Assembly (NCBI GenBank): GCA_963718315.1
Contig: CAVQZC010000007.1
Location: 434,001 to 498,000, forward strand
Source: CAVQZC01 sp963718315
GTDB lineage: Bacteria > Actinomycetota > Thermoleophilia > Gaiellales > JAICJC01
Length of the DNA: 64,000 nt
Direction: 5' to 3'
Shown: positions 32,968-39,896 of the stretch, in pieces
Numbering within the stretch: position 1 is the first letter of the stretch
Layout of the letters: each line of letters starts with the position of its first letter
The notes under the pieces: model-generated
The model's input: only the letters and a program-made list of their open reading frames with translations
What the model was told of the DNA's origin: nothing
Databases searched by the model: none
Made by a program: the position numbers and the translations under genes

Positions 32968-33498
32968 ATGGTGTCACGGCTGCCAAACGTGCTGACGGCG
33001 GCCCGGCTGGTCGCCGTGGTCCCGTTTGCGGTGCTCCTGGCCAGGTCGGACGACGGCGTCAGCGTGGCCGCTGCGGTGATCTTCGCGCTGGCCTCGCTCA
33101 CCGACTTCCTCGACGGCTACATTGCCCGCCACGCGCATGCCCAGACGCGATTCGGCGTGATCGTCGACCCGATCGCCGACCGGCTGCTGATCGACGTCAC
33201 GCTGATCCTGCTCGTCTACCACCACCGGCTCGAATGGTGGCTCGCACTGCCGGTGCTGCTGCGCGACGTGATCCTGGCGGGACTCTTCCGGGCGCGCCAC
33301 GTCAGCACCCACGTTCGCGTCAACTTCGTGGGGAAGTGCGCCACGGCTGCGATCATGGCGGGCCTGTTCCTGATGATGCTGACCGGCCACGACTGGCCGA
33401 AGCTGATCTACGTGTTCGGGATGGGCCTCTCGGTCGCGGCCGGGTGGATGTACCTGCGGGCGCCGGAGCAGGGAGGTGTCGTATCAAGGCCGTCGTGA
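32968..33498 (+). CDS. CDP-alcohol phosphatidyltransferase family protein
   Basis: A 176-residue membrane enzyme with the full CDP-alcohol motif DG-x2-AR-x8-G-x3-D-x3-D (LDGYIARHAHAQ, then FGVIVDPIADR) and about five helices. It transfers a phosphatidyl group from CDP-diacylglycerol to an alcohol such as glycerol-3-phosphate or inositol; its size suits PgsA-like enzymes. Its stop overlaps the ATG in the next gene (TGATG), so the two are coupled. The specific substrate is not decided. Confidence 0.85.
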   Translation: MVSRLPNVLTAARLVAVVPFAVLLARSDDGVSVAAAVIFALASLTDFLDGYIARHAHAQTRFGVIVDPIADRLLIDVTLILLVYHHRLEWWLALPVLLRDVILAGLFRARHVSTHVRVNFVGKCATAAIMAGLFLMMLTGHDWPKLIYVFGMGLSVAAGWMYLRAPEQGGVVSRPS

Positions 33499-36002
33499 TG
33501 GCAGGCGGCGAGGGAACCCGCCTGCGACCGCTGACCTCGAATCAGCCGAAGCCGATGGTTCCGGTGGCCGGCAAGCCGTGCATGGAGCACATCATCGACC
33601 TGCTCAGGCGCCACCAGATCGACGACGTGGTCATTACCATCGCCTACCTGCCGCAGGTGATCCGCGGCCACTTCGGCGACGGCGACTGGCTGGGCGTGAC
33701 CCTCCACTACTCGATCGAGGAGAGCCCGCTGGGCACGGCCGGCAGCGTCAAGAACGCCGAGGAGCTGCTGGACGAGACGTTCATCGTCATCTCCGGCGAT
33801 GCGCTCTGCGACTTCGACCTGACGGCGCTGCTCGAGGCGCACCGCAAGAACGGCGCCGTCGCGACGATCGGCCTGAAGTCGGTCGAGAACCCGCTCGAGT
33901 TCGGCGTCGTTATCGTGGACGAGGACGGGCGGGTGGTGCGGTTCCTGGAGAAGCCCTCCTGGGGCCAGGTGTTCTCGGACACGATCAACACCGGCGTCTA
34001 CGTGCTCGAGCCGGAGGTGCTGCGCGCCGTCCCCGCCGGCGAGCCGTACGACTTCTCCAAGCAGCTCTTCCCCGACCTGCTGGCCCGCGGCAAGCCGATC
34101 TACGGCCACGTCATGGAGGGCTACTGGCAGGACATCGGCAACCTCGACCAGTACCGGCAGGCGAACTTCGACGCGATCGACCACACGATCGACCTGGAGC
34201 TTCCCGGCATCCGCCTGCGTGACAACGTCGTGCTCGGCGAGGGAGTTCAGCTCGCCGACCTGAGCCAGATCCACGGACCGGCGTTCATCGGCAACTACTG
34301 CCGCATCGAGGAGGGCGCTCGCATCGAGTCGTACTCGCTGCTGGGGAACAACGTGGTGGTGAAGGAGGGCGTGACGGTCGGCCGCAGCGTGATCGACTCC
34401 GGTACCTATCTGGGGCAGAGTGCCCGCGTGGAGGGGGCGATCATCGGCAAGGGGGTCGACGTCCGCGCCCACGCCGTGCTGCATGAGGGCGTCACGGTCG
34501 GCGATGAGTGCTCGATCGGGTCGCAGTCGGTGCTGGCGCCGGGCGTGAAGGTGTACCCGTTCAAGACGATCGAGCCGGGCGCGACGATCCACTCGAACCT
34601 GATCTGGGAGTCGCGCGGCATCACCACACTGTTCGGACGGGACGGTGTCAACGGCCTCCTCAACGTCGACATCACGCCGGACGTCGCGGCGCGGCTGGCG
34701 ATGGCCTACGGGACGACGCTTCCGGCGGGGGCGCGGATCACCGCCAGCCGCGACGCCAGCGCCGGCGCGCGGATGATCAAGCGCGCGATGATCTCAGGCA
34801 TCTCGGCCACCGGCGTGAACGTCTCCGACCTGCGGGTGGCGATGTCGGCCGTGAACCGTCACCAGCTGAAGATCGACGAGCGCGCAGGCGGGCTGCACGT
34901 GCGCCTGTCCGAGGACGATCCCGAGGTGGTGCAGGTGCGCTTCTACGAGGCGCCCGGCATCCTCGCGTCGGATGCGACGCTGAAGACCATCGAGCGCGCC
35001 TACTCACGGCAGGAGTTCCGGCGGGTGACCGGCTCGGACATCGGCCGGATCGGCTACCCGACCCGTGCCACCGAGAGCTACGCCCAGGACCTGCTCGAGG
35101 CGGTGGATGTCGAGTCGATCCGCTCGCGGGAGCTGCGACTGGTGCTGAACTACGCCTACTCGCCGGCGTCCCTGGTCGTCCCCGCGATGATCGGCGAGCT
35201 GTCGGTCGAGCTGATCGCGCTCAACCCGTTCGTCGACGCCGCGGCCGCCAACCGCACGGTCGGGCGCGAGATGGAGCTGGTGCAGACCGCACGCCTGGTA
35301 CGGGCGGTCGGTGCCGATCTGGGCGTGCTGTTCGACGTCGCGGCCGAGCGCATCTGGCTCGTCGACGAGACCGGCGACCCGCTGGACGCCGCGACCACGC
35401 TGCTGCTGCTGGTCCGCGAGCTGTCCGCGATGTACGAAACGGGCACGCTGCTGGTGCCGATCACCGAGACGCGGCTGGTGGAGCAGGTCGCCAACGGCGG
35501 TGCCGACCGCGTGCAGCGGACCAAGGCGTCGCTTCACTCGCTGCTCGCGGCGTCGACCGACCCCGGAGTGATCTTCGCCGGCGCCTCGGGAGGCGGCTAT
35601 GTGTTCCCGGCGTTCCTGCCCGCCTACGACGCCGTGATGTCGACCTCGCGGGTGCTCGAGATGCTCGCCCACTCGGAGCGCAGCCTGTCCGACCTCGCCC
35701 ACGGGCTGCCGCAGAGCACGCTGGTGCATCGCACCGTGCCCTGCCCGTGGGAGGCGAAGGGGACGACCATGCGGCGGGTGATCGAGGCTGCGAAGGGGAT
35801 GCGGTCGGACGACCTCGACGGCCTCAAGGTGTTCGAGGACGACGGTTGGGTGCAGATGCTCCCCGACCCCGATGAGCCGGTGTTCCACCTCTACGTCGAG
35901 GGCGACACCACAGAGGACTCCGAGCGTCTGGAGGCGAAGTATCGAGAACAGCTCGAGACATTCGTCGCCGCAGAGCGCGGAGAGCTGCAAACCCTCAACT
36001 AG
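33483..36002 (+). CDS. NDP-sugar pyrophosphorylase / phosphohexomutase-like fusion with apparent AUC start
   Basis: About 839 residues in three parts. The first is a nucleotidyltransferase (AVVMAGGEGTRLRPLTSNQP, FLEKPSWG; residues 1-235). The second is a left-handed beta-helix of hexapeptide repeats (to about 375). The third is a phosphomannomutase-like region (TASRDASAGARMIKRAM onward). Such fusions are annotated as mannose-1-phosphate guanylyltransferases in Actinobacteria. I find no TASHNP phosphoserine loop, so the mutase part may be inactive. The fold needs the IKAVV strand, whose first codon is ATC at 33483, six bases after GGAGG. The first ATG (33498) would cut off that strand. ATC is an unusual start or an error. 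Confidence 0.8.
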   Translation: MKAVVMAGGEGTRLRPLTSNQPKPMVPVAGKPCMEHIIDLLRRHQIDDVVITIAYLPQVIRGHFGDGDWLGVTLHYSIEESPLGTAGSVKNAEELLDETFIVISGDALCDFDLTALLEAHRKNGAVATIGLKSVENPLEFGVVIVDEDGRVVRFLEKPSWGQVFSDTINTGVYVLEPEVLRAVPAGEPYDFSKQLFPDLLARGKPIYGHVMEGYWQDIGNLDQYRQANFDAIDHTIDLELPGIRLRDNVVLGEGVQLADLSQIHGPAFIGNYCRIEEGARIESYSLLGNNVVVKEGVTVGRSVIDSGTYLGQSARVEGAIIGKGVDVRAHAVLHEGVTVGDECSIGSQSVLAPGVKVYPFKTIEPGATIHSNLIWESRGITTLFGRDGVNGLLNVDITPDVAARLAMAYGTTLPAGARITASRDASAGARMIKRAMISGISATGVNVSDLRVAMSAVNRHQLKIDERAGGLHVRLSEDDPEVVQVRFYEAPGILASDATLKTIERAYSRQEFRRVTGSDIGRIGYPTRATESYAQDLLEAVDVESIRSRELRLVLNYAYSPASLVVPAMIGELSVELIALNPFVDAAAANRTVGREMELVQTARLVRAVGADLGVLFDVAAERIWLVDETGDPLDAATTLLLLVRELSAMYETGTLLVPITETRLVEQVANGGADRVQRTKASLHSLLAASTDPGVIFAGASGGGYVFPAFLPAYDAVMSTSRVLEMLAHSERSLSDLAHGLPQSTLVHRTVPCPWEAKGTTMRRVIEAAKGMRSDDLDGLKVFEDDGWVQMLPDPDEPVFHLYVEGDTTEDSERLEAKYREQLETFVAAERGELQTLN

Positions 36003-36059
36003 AACTTGAGGAATTGCGGCTTTCGGGCTAGTCTTCACCCACCACCGAACCGGAGATGG

Positions 36060-36329
36060 ATGGCGCGAATGGATGTTCTGCCCGACTTTTCGACCCTCGA
36101 CGACGAGGCGCTTCAGAAGCTGATCGGCGAGTACCAGCGTGAGGAGGAGGAGCTCTCCTACCGGCGCCGGCTGCTGCACGGCCGGATCGACATCCTGCGC
36201 GCCGAGCTCGTCGACCGGATCAAGCGCCGCCACGGCGACGACGGCTCACAGCTTGCGGTCGATATCGACAGGCTGACGGACATCCTGGCCCACAAGGGCC
36301 CGCCCCCGGAAGAGTCCGAACAGGGGTAG
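36060..36329 (+). CDS. RsiG-like c-di-GMP-binding anti-sigma factor
   Basis: An 89-residue helical protein. EEEELSYRRRLLHGRIDILR (about residues 27-46) fits the RsiG c-di-GMP motif E-x3-S-x2-R-x3-Q-x3-D with histidine at the Q position. Streptomyces RsiG carries two such motifs and, armed with c-di-GMP, holds sigma WhiG. Single-motif homologues such as the Rubrobacter one act as dimers. This protein has one motif in a helical hairpin, so it fits the single-motif type. The family is often labelled 'aerial mycelium formation protein'. ATG 36060 follows GGAG. It precedes the GarA-like and FtsR-like genes. A WhiG/FliA sigma is at 53.2 kb. Confidence 0.75.
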   Translation: MARMDVLPDFSTLDDEALQKLIGEYQREEEELSYRRRLLHGRIDILRAELVDRIKRRHGDDGSQLAVDIDRLTDILAHKGPPPEESEQG

Positions 36330-36338
36330 TGGGACTCC

Positions 36339-36791
36339 GTGTACTGCCCCGAGTGCGGACATCACAACCGGGAGGTCGCCCGGTTCTGCGGTCGGTGCGG
36401 CGCGAGCCTGCTCGAGACCGTCGAAGGTGAGGCGACTCTCAGCTTCAGCGTGGAGGAGAACGCCGCCGACACCGGGGTGATGGACGCCGTCGGTGAGGAG
36501 GGGCCGATGCTGGTCATCCGTCTCGGCGGCGGCCGCTCCGGCGACCAGTACATGCTGGCTCCCGAGACCACGACAGTCGGCCGCGCGCCCAATGCCGACG
36601 TCTTCCTGGACGACGTCACCGTGTCGCGCGACCACGCGGTGCTGGAGCGCCGGCCTGACGGGATCTACCTCAAGGACCAGGGGAGCCTGAACGGCACCTA
36701 TGTCAACCGCCAGCGCGTCGACTCGACGCGGCTGACCGATGGCGACGAACTGCAGATTGGCAAGTACCGCCTGACCTTCATCGAGCGCTGA
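36339..36791 (+). CDS. FHA-domain protein with zinc ribbon (GarA-like)
   Basis: A 150-residue protein. Residues 1-25 form a zinc ribbon (YCPECGHHNREVARFCGRCG). Residues from about 58 form an FHA domain with GRAPNADVFLDDVTVSRDHA and SLNGTYVN, very like mycobacterial GarA, which binds phosphothreonine and controls 2-oxoglutarate metabolism. The GarA N-terminal ETT phosphosite is not clear here. GTG 36339 is nine bases after the RsiG-like stop, and the FtsR-like gene starts four bases after its own stop. Confidence 0.85.
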   Translation: MYCPECGHHNREVARFCGRCGASLLETVEGEATLSFSVEENAADTGVMDAVGEEGPMLVIRLGGGRSGDQYMLAPETTTVGRAPNADVFLDDVTVSRDHAVLERRPDGIYLKDQGSLNGTYVNRQRVDSTRLTDGDELQIGKYRLTFIER

Positions 36792-36794
36792 TCC

Positions 36795-37469
36795 ATGTCC
36801 GCTGAGCCCTCATCCCTTCCCTCGAACGTCAGCCTGACGATCGGCGCCGTCTGCAAGCTGCTGGGCGAGGAGTTCGACGACATCTCGATCTCCAAGATCC
36901 GCTTCCTCGAGGACCAGCGGCTGGTCAGCCCGCGCCGCACGCCAGGTGGCTACCGGCTGTACACCGCGGACGACGTCGAGCGCCTGCGCGCCGTGCTGCG
37001 GATGCAGCGCGACGAGTTCCTGCCCCTGGCCGTGATCCGCGACGTCCTGGCCCAGGGCGCGACACGGCAGACGCGCCGCCGCCGTCCACGGGTCGTGGGC
37101 GCCGACGCCCGGCTGTCCCTGGAGGAGCTGGTCGCCGAGACCGACGCCGAGCCGCGGTTCGTGCGCGAGCTGGAGGAGTTCCAGCTGCTGGACGGGCGCC
37201 GCGGCGCATACACCCGTACCGACGTCGAGATCGTGATGCTCTGCCAGAGGCTCGCCCGCTACGGCGTGGCGGCGCGCCACCTGAAGGCGTTCAGGTCGGC
37301 CGTCGGCCGTGAGGCCGGCCTGCTGGAGCAGATCCTGGCTCCGTCGCTACGCTCGTCGAACCCGGATCGCCGCGAGGCCGGACTGGAGGAGCTCGAGGCG
37401 CTGGCCGAGCTGACCAGCGAGCTCACCCACCTGCTGCTGGTGCGCGACCTGCGCGAGCTGGTCCGCTAG
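36795..37469 (+). CDS. MerR-family regulator, FtsR-like
   Basis: A 224-residue regulator with an N-terminal MerR winged helix (LTIGAVCKLLGEEFDDISIS; RFLEDQRLVSPRRTPGGYRL) and a helical C-terminus. In mycobacteria and corynebacteria the gene next to garA encodes FtsR (Rv1828), an activator of ftsZ; gene order and layout here match. There are no cysteines for metal sensing. The ATG at 36795 is four bases after the GarA-like stop. Confidence 0.82.
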   Translation: MSAEPSSLPSNVSLTIGAVCKLLGEEFDDISISKIRFLEDQRLVSPRRTPGGYRLYTADDVERLRAVLRMQRDEFLPLAVIRDVLAQGATRQTRRRRPRVVGADARLSLEELVAETDAEPRFVRELEEFQLLDGRRGAYTRTDVEIVMLCQRLARYGVAARHLKAFRSAVGREAGLLEQILAPSLRSSNPDRREAGLEELEALAELTSELTHLLLVRDLRELVR

Positions 37470-37474
37470 CGCGA

Positions 37475-37494
37475 GGAGTAGGCGCTCTTACTCC
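37475..37494. terminator. Inverted repeat between convergent genes
   Basis: GGAGTA (37475-37480) and TACTCC (37489-37494) with an eight-base loop span the junction of the FtsR-like gene and apt stops. A weak stem. Confidence 0.35.
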
Positions 37495-38018
37495 GAGTCG
37501 TACTGGATGAGCGACTTGATGTCGTAGCCGTACAGCTTGTCGCGGCCGTTCAGGAACGCCAGCTCGATCACGAACGCCACGCCGACCACCTCGGCGCCCA
37601 GCTGCTCGACCAGATCGATCTTCGCCCGTGCGGTGCCGCCGGTCGCCAGCAGGTCGTCGTGGACGAGCACGCGGCTGCCGCGGGGAATCGCGTCCACGTG
37701 CATCTCCAGCGCGTCGAATCCGTACTCCAGCGCGTACTTGGCGCCGACGGTGAGGTAGGGGAGCTTGCCCGGCTTGCGGGCGCAGACGAAGCCGGTGCCC
37801 AGCCGGTAGGCCAGCGCTGAGCCGAGGATGAACCCCCGTGCCTCGGCGCCGACCACGTAGTCGACGTTGCGCGGCTTCGCCCAGTCGGCGAGCTGATCGA
37901 CCGCCTGCTGGAGCGCGGCCGGGTCGGCCAGCAGCGGCATGATGTCCTTGAAGACGATTCCCGGCTTGGGAAAGTCGGGAATGTCGCGGATCCTGGTTCG
38001 AAGATCGATGTCGTTCAC
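37488..38018 (-). CDS. apt: Adenine phosphoribosyltransferase
   Basis: A 176-residue purine-salvage enzyme making AMP from adenine and PRPP. The PRPP-binding loop is RVLVHDDLLATGGTA near residue 118. The N-terminal PDFPKPGIVFKDIMPLL and VVGAEARGFI segments are typical of Apt. It converges on the FtsR-like gene. Its upstream side is the hairpin-rich region at 38.07-38.28 kb. Confidence 0.93.
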   Translation of the reverse strand: MNDIDLRTRIRDIPDFPKPGIVFKDIMPLLADPAALQQAVDQLADWAKPRNVDYVVGAEARGFILGSALAYRLGTGFVCARKPGKLPYLTVGAKYALEYGFDALEMHVDAIPRGSRVLVHDDLLATGGTARAKIDLVEQLGAEVVGVAFVIELAFLNGRDKLYGYDIKSLIQYDSE

Positions 38019-38064
38019 GTCGGAATTCTACCTTGATCGGTGATTCCGCCTCGGCGCGGGGCCG

Positions 38065-38276
38065 GCCGCGCATCCGCCGTGGCCGGGCGGAGCCCGGCCT
38101 CCGGCGGCTGAGCTGCGGCGCGAACCGTCGCCTGGCGACGTCCCCCTTCCGCGGTCTGCTTGGATAGCAGACCGCTTCACACGGCGTCAAGCACGCTTGA
38201 CGCCTAGCGCACGTGCAACCAGCACGCACGCTCCCTGCGGCCGGCCCCAGGCTGGGTTTCGCACTCGCCCAGCCAG
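38065..38276. other. Cluster of five inverted repeats (possible structured RNA or protein-binding array)
   Basis: Between the divergent apt and a zinc-binding unknown lie, in order: a nested stem CCGCCG..GGCCGGGC-GGA-GCCCGGCC..CGGCGG (about 38072-38107); CGTCGCC-T-GGCGACG (38127-38141); GCGGTCTGCT-TGGAT-AGCAGACCGC (38151-38175); GGCGTCAAG-CACG-CTTGACGCC (38183-38204); and GGCTGGG..CCCAGCC (38251-38275). Each is perfect or nearly so. No known riboswitch is recognised. Confidence 0.55.
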
Positions 38277-38358
38277 CACGCCGATTCGGAATCAACGATC
38301 TGGCTCCGCATAACTGCTAATCGTGCCGGGTACCCGGGTCGATACAATTTGGACAGCG

Positions 38359-38976
38359 ATGTTGTACGACCTGTTACGAGCTCGCTACCAGTTCCACTGC
38401 CCGCACCGTCCGGAGGGCGAGATGCGGCTGGTGGCGCTGAGCCGTTTCCGGTCGATCGAGCGGCTGCCCGGCGCGGCGCACCCGGCCGTCTACCGGATCT
38501 CGTACCTGTGCGACTGCGGTGATCACCACCAGGGCCTGGTGGCGCACTCCGACCTCGACTACGGGCCGATCGCGCCGCAGCCCGAGCTGGAGTTCCGCAA
38601 CCTGCTCACGGGCCGCACCGAGCCGGTGGCGGACGAGCTCGCCGACCTCGCCCGGCGCCACGTGCAGCGCGGCAACTGGCCGTGGCGGCTCTACTGCTCC
38701 GCCGAGGCGGCGCTGAAGCCGGTGTTCCCGTCGAGCCTGGCGCTGGTGTCGCCGGCGGCCTCCGACCTGGTCGGCGTGGCGATGCATTGCCCGACCTGCG
38801 GCGAGCTGTCTCTCAACGTCGTCACCGAGAGCCACCTGGACGTGCCGTTCCATCACGACCAGGTGATCAAGATCCTCGAGCGGCCGTTCGGCGACCGCCG
38901 CGACCTCACGGTCGATCGGTTCCACGCAGAGCTTCACTCGGCCGGGTTCGACGTCGAGCGCGCGCGCCTCGACTAG
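38359..38976 (+). CDS. Hypothetical zinc-binding protein
   Basis: A 205-residue protein with candidate zinc ligands HCPHRPEGE near the N-terminus, LCDCGDHHQ near residue 57 and HCPTCGE near residue 145. A segment like LVAHSDLDYGPIAPQPELEF lies between them. TACAAT at 38343-38348 sits ten bases before the ATG, so it may be leaderless. No known function; conserved-hypothetical style. Confidence 0.7.
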   Translation: MLYDLLRARYQFHCPHRPEGEMRLVALSRFRSIERLPGAAHPAVYRISYLCDCGDHHQGLVAHSDLDYGPIAPQPELEFRNLLTGRTEPVADELADLARRHVQRGNWPWRLYCSAEAALKPVFPSSLALVSPAASDLVGVAMHCPTCGELSLNVVTESHLDVPFHHDQVIKILERPFGDRRDLTVDRFHAELHSAGFDVERARLD

Positions 38977-39011
38977 CCGAAACCGAACCAGCATCTCGTG
39001 TCTCGCGCCGC

Positions 39012-39834
39012 CTAGCCGGCCGACCGCGCAAGGCGCAGCGGCTGGTCGATCAGCTCGGCCGCCGAGACGGTGCAGTCACGGCCGCGACGCTTCGCCTCGT
39101 AGAGGGCGCGGTCGGCCATCTCGAACAGCTCCCGCGAGTCGCGAGCGTCGATCGGGAATGTTGCGATGCCTGCGCTGGCCGTGACGGGGCCGCTGAGATC
39201 GTGACGTGACGTGGGGCCGGGGGAGAGGCCTGCGATGGCGGTGCGCAGGCGCTCGGCGACGATCGCGGCATCTCGTCCGCGCCCGGGGACGAGAACGGCG
39301 AACTCCTCACCGCCGAAGCGGGCCGCGACGTCGGCATCGCGCTTCTCGCGGGCAATGGACTGGCCGACGCCGGCCAGCAGCCGGTTGCCTGCAGCATGGC
39401 CGTAGCGGTCGTTGAACGCCTTGAACCGATCCAGGTCGAGCAGCACGAGCGTGATGCAGCCGCCGTAGCGGCGCACGCGGGCGACCTCGGCGCGAAGGGC
39501 CTCGGCGAAGTAGTCGTAGTTGCGGAGGCCCGTCAGGCGGTCGGTGAAGCTCCGGGCCGCGAGCGCGCGGCGAGAGCGGCGCTCCCGCTCGTGCAGCTCC
39601 CCGTTCGCCAGCGCCGCGACGATCAGCGCTGCGCGCATCGGCCACGGGATCGGCGTCACTGCACACAGCGCCGGCGGACACGACCCCGCCCAGCCTTCCG
39701 AAGCCCGCGGAGGCAATGACCAGGAACACGGCGCCGGCAGCTGGACGGACGGGGGGAGGAGCGAGCCAACACGCGAGGTAGGCAACAGCCGCCAGGGCGG
39801 CGAGGAAGAATTGGCGCGTCCGGGCCCCGGGCAC
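39012..39834 (-). CDS. Membrane GGDEF diguanylate cyclase, frameshifted
   Basis: This protein would make c-di-GMP from GTP. The N-terminus (39834 down to about 39690) encodes hydrophobic helices (FFLAALAAVAYLACWLA; AAGAVFLVIASAGFGRLGG). The catalytic part continues in another frame (MRAALIVAALANGELHERER onward) to 39012. One surplus G in the GGGCGGGG stretch (plus-strand CCCC at 39684-39687) explains the break. The active site RFGGEEFAVLVPG is intact, and RDAD five residues before it is the RxxD inhibitory site. The substrate loop is LDLDRFKAFNDRYGHAAGN. Confidence 0.85.
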
Positions 39835-39896
39835 GCTTCGAGGGTAGCCGCAGGTGCGGACGGAGCCCGGCTCTCGGAGCCGGGGCTAGAGCCCGC

